From: an uncultured Muribaculaceae bacterium | GTDB taxonomy: Bacteria > Bacteroidota > Bacteroidia > Bacteroidales > Muribaculaceae | Direction of reading: 5' to 3' | Assembly: GCA_934663645.1 (NCBI GenBank) | Contig: CAKUKR010000063.1 | Span: 1-14,826, forward strand | DNA: 14,826 bases | Shown here: positions 1-7,030 of the stretch, piece by piece | How positions within the stretch are numbered: the stretch's first letter is position 1 | How the letters are laid out: each line of letters opens with the position of its first letter | Position numbers and translations under genes: made by a program | Notes under the pieces: generated by a model | Told to the model about the DNA's origin: nothing | The model's input: the letters and a program-made list of their open reading frames with translations, nothing else | Database searches by the model: none

Positions 1-170
1 ATGTCCTTGACCCCTTTCTCAAACTTGAGGGCCTTCTTGATGCGGTTCTCGCACGAGGAGCATTGCATCTGGGGCTCGGGGGTGAGGACGAGTTTCTGTA
101 TGTCCTTGGCGTAGGCTGACGCTGCCAGTGCCAGTGCCGCAAGGGCGGCTGCTATTCTGTTTGCTTTCAT
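1..170 (-). CDS. Secreted heavy-metal-associated (HMA) domain protein, C-terminus outside window
   Basis: The 3' end of this minus-strand gene runs off the left edge. The first 56 residues are visible. They start with a signal peptide (MKANRIAAALAALALAASAYA) and continue into the start of an HMA fold with the metal-binding motif M-Q-C-S-S-C (about residues 36-41), followed by E-N-R-I-K-K-A-L-K-F-E-K-G-V. This matches the MxCxxC loop and first helix of small copper-chaperone-like HMA proteins. The family usually binds Cu(I) or another soft metal through the two cysteines. The signal peptide puts this one outside the cytoplasm, probably in the periplasm. The start lies 10 nt after the stop of the TonB-dependent receptor gene, so it should be the third cistron of that operon and may be a metal acceptor or donor for the receptor. 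The metal is an inference. The total length is unknown; relatives I recall are about 100 residues or slightly more. Confidence 0.85.
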   Translation of the reverse strand, partial: MKANRIAAALAALALAASAYAKDIQKLVLTPEPQMQCSSCENRIKKALKFEKGVKD

Positions 171-180
171 GTTGTTGTGT

Positions 181-2205
181 CTATTTGCTTAGGTTGATGC
201 GCACACCGGCGTATATCATCGGGCCGTGCACGGGTCCCCATACCATTGTGGGGTCGAATGTGCTGCTCCATGGGTCGGAGGCGTTGATTATGGTCTTTTT
301 CTGGCGGAAGCCTGTGAGGTTCTCGCCTCCTATGTATACGGAGAAGCCTCGGAAGTCGCGGGTAATCTGCGCCGAGAGCTGGGCGAAGCTGTGGAAGCGT
401 GTGTCCCACAGCGGGTTGCCTGCGGCATCGAGCATCGGGTCTGGCAACCGTCCTCCGCCGTTGAACTGTGCCGTTATGTCGAAGTGCCACAGCTCGAGGG
501 GGGTGACGTATCCTACGGTGAGCAGCCCCTTGTAGCGGTTGGTGAGGGGCTGTGTGCGCAGTCGTCCGCCGTAGGTGGCTTTCACGTCGTTGTAGCGCCA
601 TGCGCCTGTCATGGTCAGCCCTCGCACGGGGGAGAAGGTGGCTTCGACCTGGAAGTTGTGCGAGTATGACTTGCCGTCCACGCCGCAGACGGCTATCTGG
701 CTGGTGTCGGTGTCGTAATCGGCTATCACGCGGCGGCGGAAGTCGGTGTAGTAGTATTCGGCGGTGAGGGTGAGGGGGCGCGTGAACACTTCGGTCTTCC
801 ACATTATGCTCACGCCGTAGTTCCACGCTTCCTCCTGGGGCAGGTCGCTGCTGATGACGAGGGGGCGTCCTGCGGCGAGCAGGTGGCTGTTCTCGGCCAG
901 CGCGAATACGTGGCGGTAGCCCTTGCCTGCGCTTGCACGGAGCGAGAGGCCGTACACAGGCTCGTACTTGATGTGCGCACGGGGCGTTACGAACCAGCCG
1001 TGGCGGTTGCTGTGGTCGGCACGCAGCCCTGCCATTGCGGTGAGGCGGTCGGCAAGCAGGTATGTGTACTGGGCATACAGGCCGGCGGAAGTCTCCTCCT
1101 CGCCGATGCGTGTGAGCGGCAGTGAGGCATCGTGGGCCATGCGCACATCCTGCGTCAGGCGGTCGTGGTTGATGCTGATGCCGGCGGAGAACTTGTTGTG
1201 CTGGCCGAAGTCGCTCTCGTACATGGCCGACAGGTATCCGCTCCGCTGTTCAGCGTCATAGCGTCGCAGGCCGTAGTGTGCGTCCTGGCTGTGCAGCGAG
1301 GCGTTGCCCATGACGGCTATGTTGGCGTTGTTGTCCTTGTTGAGAATGAAGGCGTTCTTGGCGAAGAGGCTGTAGCGGTTGGCTACGATGCCTATGGTGT
1401 ACAGCGGCGCGTCGTGGGCGGCTGCGGTGCCGTGCGAGTGTTCGAGCTGGCCGCTGGTGCGCTTCTCGTTGAGGTATGAGAAGCCCGCCTGGAAGATGTC
1501 CTTGTCGGAGAAATACCCCCAGCGGTTCATGGCGTGCACCTGCCGCACACGCGGCGTGTCCTCAAAGCCGTCATGGTTGTGGTCGAAGCTCTTGAGGTCG
1601 TCCTCCCAGTGCGCCAGCACGAGGGTGGAGAGCTTGTCGGTGATGTGTATGTTGCCGCCGGCGTTGGCCTCAAAGCCGAGCTTGCTGTCGCCGTAAGCGT
1701 TGAACATGAGCTGCTCGCCGCCCTGCGGCTTGAGGAACTCGATATTGGTCTGCCCGGTGATGGACTCGTATCCGTTCTTGACTGATGCGCACCCTTTGGA
1801 GACCTGTATGCTCTGCATCCATGTGCCGGGGACGTAGCCCAGTGAGTAGGGCGTGGCGATGCCCCGGTAGTTGGGGAGGTTCTCGGTGAGCATCTGTATG
1901 TACGCGCCGGAGAGGCCGAGGAGCTTGATCTGCTTGGCTCCTGTGGCAGCGTCGTCGTATGACACGTCCACCGAGGGGTTGGTGACGAAGCTCTCGCCCA
2001 GGTTGCAGCACGCGGCGCGGAACAGCTCGCCCTGGTTGATGCGGAAGGCGTTCTCCACGCCGTCGGAGTAGTGTATGTTCTTCTGCCGTGCTGAGACGAC
2101 TACCTCGCCGAGCTGCTCGGTGGTGTCAGGCATCTCGACGGGCATTTCGACAGGAGGCTCTGCTGCTGCGGCAAGGGCAGTGAGTATCAGGAGGTCAGAA
2201 ATCAT
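181..2205 (-). CDS. TonB-dependent receptor, small non-SusC type, probable metal (copper-like) transporter
   Basis: A 674-residue outer-membrane receptor for TonB/ExbBD-powered import. The N-terminus is a hydrophobic signal segment (residues 2-16), then a TonB-box-like stretch LGEVVVSA (32-39) and a plug domain with typical blocks (GLSGAYIQML, 97-106; VKNGYESITGQTNIEF, 142-157). The rest alternates in beta-barrel fashion to the C-terminus. It lacks the N-terminal carboxypeptidase-like domain and the roughly 1000-residue size of SusC proteins, and there is no SusD gene nearby. The plug carries adjacent cysteines Cys66-Cys67 (A-C-C-N-L). From family knowledge, a CCNL-type motif recurs in Bacteroidota receptors encoded beside HMA proteins. 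Loops contain histidine clusters (DHNHDGFED near 208-216; EHSHGTAAAH near 255-264). An in-frame TAG two codons upstream makes ATG 2205 the first possible start. The signal peptide is unusual in having no Lys/Arg before its core. It overlaps the upstream barrel gene by 11 nt, implying translational coupling. The substrate is inferred, not shown. Confidence 0.88.
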   Translation of the reverse strand: MISDLLILTALAAAAEPPVEMPVEMPDTTEQLGEVVVSARQKNIHYSDGVENAFRINQGELFRAACCNLGESFVTNPSVDVSYDDAATGAKQIKLLGLSGAYIQMLTENLPNYRGIATPYSLGYVPGTWMQSIQVSKGCASVKNGYESITGQTNIEFLKPQGGEQLMFNAYGDSKLGFEANAGGNIHITDKLSTLVLAHWEDDLKSFDHNHDGFEDTPRVRQVHAMNRWGYFSDKDIFQAGFSYLNEKRTSGQLEHSHGTAAAHDAPLYTIGIVANRYSLFAKNAFILNKDNNANIAVMGNASLHSQDAHYGLRRYDAEQRSGYLSAMYESDFGQHNKFSAGISINHDRLTQDVRMAHDASLPLTRIGEEETSAGLYAQYTYLLADRLTAMAGLRADHSNRHGWFVTPRAHIKYEPVYGLSLRASAGKGYRHVFALAENSHLLAAGRPLVISSDLPQEEAWNYGVSIMWKTEVFTRPLTLTAEYYYTDFRRRVIADYDTDTSQIAVCGVDGKSYSHNFQVEATFSPVRGLTMTGAWRYNDVKATYGGRLRTQPLTNRYKGLLTVGYVTPLELWHFDITAQFNGGGRLPDPMLDAAGNPLWDTRFHSFAQLSAQITRDFRGFSVYIGGENLTGFRQKKTIINASDPWSSTFDPTMVWGPVHGPMIYAGVRINLSK

Positions 2206-2878
2206 ATCCTATGGTGAAAGTCCAAGCCTTGTTCTTGCCGCCCATGTATGGGTCTTTCCAGGCGTCGCGGGTGCCGGCCAGATAGTGTACGGCTACCACA
2301 TAGTGTTGCCAGAGGGTCAGCCCTGTGCCCATCTTGAAGCCGAAGTCCAGCGACTTGTGGCGCAGGTCGGGCATGACGGTCTGGTCTGACTTGATGAACG
2401 TGCCGTCAGACTTGGTCTTGAGGTTGAACGAGAAGTAAGGTCCCAGCTCGACGTTCCAGCGCACGGACTCGGCGAGGTTGAAGTGGAGCGAGGCGAGGAC
2501 GGGGATGTCGAAGGCGTACCGCCTGATGTGCCCGCAGATGCCCATCCACTGCGCCTCGGCGCCGTTGGCGAGCGACATGTATGCGTAGTCGCCGCTTCGG
2601 CTCTGGAAGAAGAAGCCCGGCTGTATGCTGATGTAGTCGCGTATGTTGATGTTTGCCACCACGCCCGCGTCGAAGCCCAGCCCCCACGAGTTGTGGTTGT
2701 AGAGGTTGTCATGCATGTTGAGGTCGGTGGTGTTGACCGAGGTGTTCAGGCCGATGCGTACACCGAGGGTGAACGGCTCTTCGGCCGTGGAGGTGTCGAA
2801 GAACTCCTGCGCGGAGGCGGAAGTGGCTGCCAGTGCTGCCGCTAGGGGCAGGATGTATCTGAAGCTGCGTGTGTCCAT
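2195..2878 (-). CDS. Outer-membrane beta-barrel protein (PorT-like/OMP_b-brl type)
   Basis: A 227-residue protein with a clear signal peptide (MDTRSFRYILPLAAALAATSASAQ). The mature part is rich in alternating, aromatic-ended strands, for example GLGFDAGVVANINIRDYISIQPGFFF, and it ends in ...TFTIGYDF. A terminal phenylalanine is the usual BAM recognition signal of outer-membrane proteins. Length and pattern match the small 8-10-stranded barrels common in Bacteroidota (porin-like/PorT superfamily). The molecular role of these is often unknown, so a specific function cannot be given. It is first in an operon with a TonB-dependent receptor (11-nt overlap) and an HMA protein, which suggests a partner role in the same outer-membrane process. 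A strong promoter lies 60-90 nt upstream. There is no sign of truncation. Confidence 0.82.
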   Translation of the reverse strand: MDTRSFRYILPLAAALAATSASAQEFFDTSTAEEPFTLGVRIGLNTSVNTTDLNMHDNLYNHNSWGLGFDAGVVANINIRDYISIQPGFFFQSRSGDYAYMSLANGAEAQWMGICGHIRRYAFDIPVLASLHFNLAESVRWNVELGPYFSFNLKTKSDGTFIKSDQTVMPDLRHKSLDFGFKMGTGLTLWQHYVVAVHYLAGTRDAWKDPYMGGKNKAWTFTIGYDF

Positions 2879-2937
2879 GATGATGTGCTGTTATGAGTGA
2901 GTACAATCGTGTGCTGGGCACAGTCCTGTAACAGCCG

Positions 2938-2968
2938 CAAAGTTATGAAAATATCCCGAACCCGCAAA
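2938..2968 (-). promoter_or_regulatory. Bacteroidota-type promoter of the barrel-receptor-HMA operon
   Basis: On the minus strand, TTTG (plus 2965-2968) is followed after exactly 19 bp by TAACTTTG (plus 2938-2945). This matches the known Bacteroides consensus TTTG-N19-21-TAnnTTTG. Transcription should start a few bases downstream, giving a leader of about 55 nt before ATG 2878. Because the promoter sits just past the stop of the WecA-like gene, this operon is probably transcribed independently of it. Confidence 0.8.
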
Positions 2969-2980
2969 ATGCCATTTGCG
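2963..2980. promoter_or_regulatory. Palindrome overlapping the -33 box, candidate operator
   Basis: A perfect inverted repeat CGCAAA-N6-TTTGCG covers the -33 element (2965-2968) of the outer-membrane metal operon. A second near-palindrome, AAATG-C-CATTT, is nested in it at 2967-2977. A repressor bound here would occlude the promoter. It does not match the Fur or Zur consensus I know, so the regulator is unidentified. It is also just past the WecA-like stop codon, but its arms are not GC-rich and no T-run follows, so a terminator is less likely. Confidence 0.4.
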
Positions 2981-2999
2981 ACAATGTCCGAAGGGGGTG

Positions 3000-4094
3000 T
3001 CAACGCTTGCCGGAGCGGCGTATCAGCGAGGTCGCTGCTATCCATACGGCCACGTCGGCGGCAAGCACGATGTTGAGGTCGAGCCATTCCGACAGCAGCA
3101 CATTGGCGGCAATGGTGACGGCTGAGGCGATGACAAGTGCAGCGAGCGCGTTGGCGGGTTTCATGCCCGTGTCGAGCAGCCGGTGGTGGATGTGGTTGCG
3201 GTCAGGCAGGAAAGGGCTCTTGTGCGCACGCAGCCGCACGAAGTATACCCTCACTGTGTCGAAACAGGGTATGAGAAGCGGGGCGAGGGCGACTATGACG
3301 GGGCTTGAGCCTGCAAAGGCGGCAGAAGTGTCTGTGCCGAGGACGCGCATGCCCATGGCTGCACATATCAGGCCGAGGGTCATCGAGCCGGTGTCGCCCA
3401 TGAATAGCTTGCCGCAGCGGGCAGGGTTGCCAGCGATGTTGTAGCGCAGGAAGGGAAGCGTCGCCCCGAGAGTGGCTGCGCATATCGTCGCCCCGAATAT
3501 GTCTCCGGCGGTGATGAATGTGAAGCCATAGAAGAGCATCGCGAGCTGGGAGAGCATGGTGCACAGGCCGTCTATGCCGTCGATGAGGTTGAAGGCGTTG
3601 ATGATGAACACTGTCATAAGCATGGTGAACGGCCACGAGACAGAGCGCGGCAGCGCACCTATCCCTGCAGCACCGCCGAAGGTGTCTATGCACAGCCCGC
3701 CGCATATCAGCATCACGCCGCAGATGATCTGTATCATGAACTTGGTGCGGTAGCGCAGGCGGAACAGGTCGTCAGCCACGCCGCTGCCATAGATAAGGCA
3801 CAGGGCTATGAAACAGAACGTTATCTGCTGCACATCTCCGGCATATACCGCCACCGCATCTTTGCATCCGAGCAGGAAATCGAAGCCTAGCGAGCATAGC
3901 ATACCCAGCATCAGCGAGGGGAGGAACGCCATGCCCCCGAGCCGGGGGACGTTGCCACGGTGGTTCTTGCGGCTGTCGGGCTTGTCATACAGCTTGCGCT
4001 TGACGGCGATTTTCAGTATCACCGGCAACAGCACGGCGGAGCAGACAGTCCCCGCGATGAACGACGTGAGTATGTTGATGTACACGCTCGGCAT
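3000..4094 (-). CDS. WecA/MraY-family undecaprenyl-phosphate sugar-1-phosphate transferase
   Basis: A 364-residue polytopic inner-membrane enzyme that would transfer a sugar-1-phosphate (GlcNAc-1-P in WecA, MurNAc-pentapeptide-P in MraY) from a UDP-sugar to undecaprenyl phosphate, the first lipid-linked step of envelope glycan synthesis. Family landmarks are in order: the cytoplasmic KLYDKPDSRKNHRGNVPRLGG loop (34-54), DD at 108-109 (Mg/substrate), NLIDGIDGL (169-177), FMGDTGS (231-237) and the HIHH motif (301-304). The HIHH motif and the lack of MraY-specific features favour the WecA/TagO branch (O-antigen, capsule or other polysaccharide initiation) over peptidoglycan MraY. ATG 4094 is chosen over a TTG at 4115 because the promoter -7 box overlaps the extra codons. 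It is monocistronic by position; downstream lies a separate promoter. A GT4 gene about 4 kb away could act in the same glycan, but nothing links them directly. Confidence 0.88.
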   Translation of the reverse strand: MPSVYINILTSFIAGTVCSAVLLPVILKIAVKRKLYDKPDSRKNHRGNVPRLGGMAFLPSLMLGMLCSLGFDFLLGCKDAVAVYAGDVQQITFCFIALCLIYGSGVADDLFRLRYRTKFMIQIICGVMLICGGLCIDTFGGAAGIGALPRSVSWPFTMLMTVFIINAFNLIDGIDGLCTMLSQLAMLFYGFTFITAGDIFGATICAATLGATLPFLRYNIAGNPARCGKLFMGDTGSMTLGLICAAMGMRVLGTDTSAAFAGSSPVIVALAPLLIPCFDTVRVYFVRLRAHKSPFLPDRNHIHHRLLDTGMKPANALAALVIASAVTIAANVLLSEWLDLNIVLAADVAVWIAATSLIRRSGKR

Positions 4095-4103
4095 AAGCAG
4101 CTG

Positions 4104-4134
4104 CAAAGTTAGCAAAATATTCGCTTACCGCCAA
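4104..4134 (-). promoter_or_regulatory. Promoter of the WecA-like gene, giving a near-leaderless mRNA
   Basis: Minus-strand TAACTTTG (plus 4104-4111) has a TTG (plus 4132-4134) 20 bp upstream, fitting the Bacteroidota promoter. Only 9 bp separate the -7 box from ATG 4094, so the transcript leader would be just a few nucleotides. This position also argues against the in-frame TTG at 4115 as start. Confidence 0.6.
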
Positions 4135-4162
4135 CGCTGACAGGGCTAACATAGCAGCGACC

Positions 4163-4183
4163 CGGGACTTGGCGCGGGACTTG
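4163..4183. repeat. Short direct repeat upstream of the WecA-like promoter
   Basis: CGGGACTTG occurs twice with a 12-bp period (4163-4171 and 4175-4183). It lies between the etf-operon terminator and the WecA-like promoter, roughly 30-50 bp beyond the latter's -33 box. It may be a tandem regulator site or chance in GC-rich DNA. Confidence 0.3.
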
Positions 4184-4192
4184 AGGCTGATG

Positions 4193-4226
4193 AAAAAGAG
4201 GGACCGCGCCTCACGGCGCAGCCCTC
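4193..4226 (-). terminator. Intrinsic terminator of the etfB-etfA-acyl-CoA dehydrogenase operon
   Basis: Read on the minus strand, a two-part stem (GAGGG/CCCTC and GCGCC/GGCGC, with a small internal loop) is closed by a GTGA tetraloop of GNRA type and followed directly by TTTTT. It starts about 38 nt after the stop codon at 4264. The GC-rich stem and T-tract are the standard form of a Rho-independent terminator. Confidence 0.8.
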
Positions 4227-4263
4227 GAATAAAAAACTTTCTATCTTTTCTGCTACTTGTATT

Positions 4264-5967
4264 TCATTCAGCTGTGAAGTCGGCAAGCTGGGAGGGGGTG
4301 AAGCCGCTGATGTACTCGGCGTGCTTAGCCACTTCGGCTTGTCCGTATTTCACGTACACGTGGCATGAGCGGCGGAAGCTCTCGTCGCTCTGCGTGTCCT
4401 CGAGCAGCAGGTAGCCCATGATGATGTGGCCGGCCATCTCGACGAGGCGGCGTGCCATGAAGTCCTCATACTCCTTGTTGCCCGAAGAGGTGACTTTCTC
4501 CACTGCCTCGGCGTAGCGGCGTGTCATCTCGACGAGGGTCTCGCGGACAGCCTTGTCCTGCTCGCACACCTGCATTGCCTCAAACTCGCGTATGCGGCCA
4601 AGGTATGTGCCGGTGGTGACGTGGCGTATCGCAGCCACTACCTGCAGCTGCGTAGTGCCTTCGTATATCGAGGTGATGCGTGCGTCGCGGTAGAGCCGCT
4701 CGCAGCGGTAGTCCTTCATGAAGCCCGAGCCGCCGTGCACCTGTATGCAGTCGTAGGTGTTCTGGTTGCAGAACTCGGAGGTCATCCCCTTGGCCAGCGG
4801 GGTGAAAGCGTCTGCCAGTCGGCTGTATGCCTTGCACTCCTTCTTCTCCTCGGGGGTGAGCTTGCGCTCGCGCTCGATGTCCTCGTATGCCTTGTAGAGG
4901 TCCACGTAGCGTGCGCAGGCGTACAGCAGCGAGCGCGAAGCGTCGAGCTTGGCCTTCATCACCGAGAGGATTTCGCGCACTGCGGGGAAGTTGATGATTG
5001 CCTTGCCGAACTGCTTGCGGTCGAGCGCGTATGCGTATGCCTCGCGGTATGCAGCCTCACTGAGTCCCACTGACTGGGCGGCGATGCCGAGGCGTGCGCC
5101 GTTCATCAGCGCCATGACGTACTTTATGAGGCCAAGGCGGCGGGAGCCTACCAGCTCGCACGGAGCGTCCTTGTATACCAGCTCGCAGGTGGGCGAGCCC
5201 TTGATGCCCATCTTGTTCTCGATGCGGCGCACAGTCACGCCGCCGTCGCGCTTGTCGTATACGAACATCGACAGACCGCGCCCGTCGCGAGAGCCCTCCT
5301 CGGAGCGTGCCAGGACGAGGTGGATGTCGCTGTCGCCGTTGGTTATGAAGCGTTTCACGCCGTTGAGCACCCAGCTGCCGTCCTCGCGCTGTGAGGCGCG
5401 GAGCATGACTGACTGCAGGTCAGAGCCGGCATCAGGCTCGGTAAGGTCCATTGACATGGTCTCTCCGGCGCACACGCGGGGGATGTATTTCATACGCTGC
5501 TCCTCGCTGCCGAACTCGTAGAGTGTCTCGGCACAGTCCTGAAGCCCCCACAGGTTCTCGAAGCCCGCATCTGCGCGGCTTACGATGTCCGCTGCCATGA
5601 TGTAGGGGGTTATGGGGAAATTGAGCCCGCCGAGGCGGCGCGGCATGGCCATGCCCATCAGCCCGGCCTTGCGGCAAGCGTCGAGGTTGCGTGCAGTGCC
5701 GTCGGCGTAGATGACGCGGCCGTTCTCGACACGCGGCCCCTGGTGGTCAACGTCCTCGGCGTTCTCGGCAATGATATTGGCGCAGATGTCGCCCACGATT
5801 TCGAGCACCTTGTCGTATGAGTCGATTGCGTCGGCATGGTTCAGGGGGGCGTAGTCGTACTTGCCGGCATCGGCGAAGTCGCGCTCCTTGAGAGCCACTA
5901 TCTTCTCCATGAGGGGATGGGCGAGGTAGTGCTTCAGCGCTGTGTTGTCTGTATAGAAATTAGCCAT
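4264..5967 (-). CDS. Acyl-CoA dehydrogenase with C-terminal extension
   Basis: A 567-residue FAD-dependent dehydrogenase that would oxidise acyl-CoA to enoyl-CoA (or run in reverse as an enoyl-CoA reductase) using the EtfAB pair encoded just upstream. Landmarks: LTEPDAGSD (175-183) and WVLNGVKRFITNGD (199-212) in the middle domain, DRKQFGKAI (317-325) in the C-terminal helical domain, VHGGSGFMKDYRCERLYRDARI (410-431), and the catalytic-base motif YEGTTQLQ with Glu436, aligned with Glu376 of medium-chain acyl-CoA dehydrogenase. The isovaleryl-type alternative base position is not a Glu, so a straight-chain (butyryl-like) enzyme is plausible. It is about 190 residues longer than the usual ~380. 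There is a charged insert near 360-380 and an extra C-terminal helical region (about 455-567), a form I associate with Bacteroidales enzymes. It starts 3 nt after etfA, so it is the last gene of the operon. Substrate chain length is not determinable here. Confidence 0.92.
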   Translation of the reverse strand: MANFYTDNTALKHYLAHPLMEKIVALKERDFADAGKYDYAPLNHADAIDSYDKVLEIVGDICANIIAENAEDVDHQGPRVENGRVIYADGTARNLDACRKAGLMGMAMPRRLGGLNFPITPYIMAADIVSRADAGFENLWGLQDCAETLYEFGSEEQRMKYIPRVCAGETMSMDLTEPDAGSDLQSVMLRASQREDGSWVLNGVKRFITNGDSDIHLVLARSEEGSRDGRGLSMFVYDKRDGGVTVRRIENKMGIKGSPTCELVYKDAPCELVGSRRLGLIKYVMALMNGARLGIAAQSVGLSEAAYREAYAYALDRKQFGKAIINFPAVREILSVMKAKLDASRSLLYACARYVDLYKAYEDIERERKLTPEEKKECKAYSRLADAFTPLAKGMTSEFCNQNTYDCIQVHGGSGFMKDYRCERLYRDARITSIYEGTTQLQVVAAIRHVTTGTYLGRIREFEAMQVCEQDKAVRETLVEMTRRYAEAVEKVTSSGNKEYEDFMARRLVEMAGHIIMGYLLLEDTQSDESFRRSCHVYVKYGQAEVAKHAEYISGFTPSQLADFTAE

Positions 5968-5970
5968 GGT

Positions 5971-6999
5971 TTACTTCGAGTTCTTTTTGTAATACTTGAT
6001 GAGTTTGGGGACGACATCCTCCATGCGGCCTGTGATTACATAGTCAGCTATGGTGTTGATAGGGGCGTCAGGGTCGGTGTTTATGGAGATGATGATGGAC
6101 GAATCCTGCATGCCGGCGATGTGCTGTATCTGTCCGGAGATGCCGCAGGCTATGTAGAGCTTGGGACGCACCGTCACACCCGTCTGCCCTATCTGGCGGT
6201 CATGCCCTATCCAGCCGGCATCGACTGCGGCGCGGCTTGCGCCCACCTCTCCGCCGAGGGTCTCGGCGAGCTTCTCGAGCAGGTCGAAGTTCTCCTTGCT
6301 GCCCACGCCGTAGCCACCGGCAACGATGATGGGCGAGCCTTTGAGGTTGACCTTGGACTTCTCGACGTGGCGGTCTATAATCTCGACCACGAAGTCCTCG
6401 GGCGAAGTGTACTTGTCTGCGTCAAGGTCTATGACTGTACCCTTGTAGTTCTCGTCACGCACCTCCTTTTTCATCACGCCCTCGCGCACGGTAGCCATCT
6501 GGGGGCGGCACTCGGGGTTGACGATTGTGGCGACGATGTTTCCGCCGAAGGCGGGGCGTATCTGGTAGAGCAGCTCGTCGTAGTGCTTGCCGCTCTTTAC
6601 GTCCGTGTGGTCGCCTATCTCGAGGGCTGTGCAGTCTGCTGTCAGGCCGCTGTGGAGTGCGGAGGAGACGCGAGGACCGAGGTCACGGCCTATGCATGTC
6701 GCGCCCATAAAGGCTATCTGAGGCTTGATTTCGCGGAAAAGGTTGATGAGTACCGACGAGTGGGGCAGCGAAGTGTAGGGGAACAGGCGCGCGTCCTGCA
6801 CCTTGTAGAGAGTGTCCACGCCGTAAGGGAACACCTGCTCCTCGATGCCGCCGAGGCGGTCGCCCAGCACCACGGCTTCGAGCTTTATGCCGAGGCGGTC
6901 GGCAAGCGCGCGTCCCTTGGTCAGCAGTTCGAGGCTGACGTCAGCTATTCGTCCGTCGTCGTATTCGCAATATACTATGAGGTTGTTTGTATCTGCCAT
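5971..6999 (-). CDS. etfA: Electron transfer flavoprotein, alpha subunit
   Basis: 342 residues; the FAD-binding subunit of the soluble ETF heterodimer, which carries electrons to or from the acyl-CoA dehydrogenase encoded 3 nt downstream. The N-terminal alpha/beta domain begins NLIVYCEYDDGRIADVSLEL. The C-terminal FAD domain has the family signature running through ASRAAVDAGW, RQIGQTGVTVRPKLYIACGI, SGQIQHIAGM and INTDPDAPI (roughly residues 245-315). The order etfB-etfA-dehydrogenase, with gaps of 31 and 3 nt, supports one transcript. Clustering with a dehydrogenase is seen in Bcd-EtfAB systems, some of which bifurcate electrons from NADH to crotonyl-CoA and ferredoxin. Whether this one bifurcates cannot be decided by eye. 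Confidence 0.95.
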   Translation of the reverse strand: MADTNNLIVYCEYDDGRIADVSLELLTKGRALADRLGIKLEAVVLGDRLGGIEEQVFPYGVDTLYKVQDARLFPYTSLPHSSVLINLFREIKPQIAFMGATCIGRDLGPRVSSALHSGLTADCTALEIGDHTDVKSGKHYDELLYQIRPAFGGNIVATIVNPECRPQMATVREGVMKKEVRDENYKGTVIDLDADKYTSPEDFVVEIIDRHVEKSKVNLKGSPIIVAGGYGVGSKENFDLLEKLAETLGGEVGASRAAVDAGWIGHDRQIGQTGVTVRPKLYIACGISGQIQHIAGMQDSSIIISINTDPDAPINTIADYVITGRMEDVVPKLIKYYKKNSK

Positions 7000-7030
7000 T
7001 TTGTATGAGTTTATGGACTGCCCGCAGGGG

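Noticed and set aside
167..826. 219-codon minus-strand frame, Arg/His/Pro-rich
   Set aside because: It is a shifted-frame shadow of the TonB-dependent receptor and has low-complexity composition.
2131..2160. Tandem 12-bp repeat encoding PVEM-PVEM in the receptor N-terminus
   Set aside because: There are only two copies, in the linker after the signal peptide. It is probably a small in-frame duplication without further significance.
181..2205. SusC/SusD polysaccharide utilisation locus
   Set aside because: The receptor is too short for SusC, lacks the N-terminal carboxypeptidase-like domain, and has no SusD or glycoside hydrolase neighbours.
2879..2937. Riboswitch (for example cobalamin) in the leader of the TonB receptor operon
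   Set aside because: The leader is only about 55 nt and shows no recognisable riboswitch core.
5836..7008. 390-codon open frame on the plus strand covering etfA
   Set aside because: It lies antisense to a clearly conserved EtfA frame. Long antisense frames are expected in GC-rich DNA with biased third positions. Its Cys/Val/His/Tyr-rich composition matches no protein family I know.
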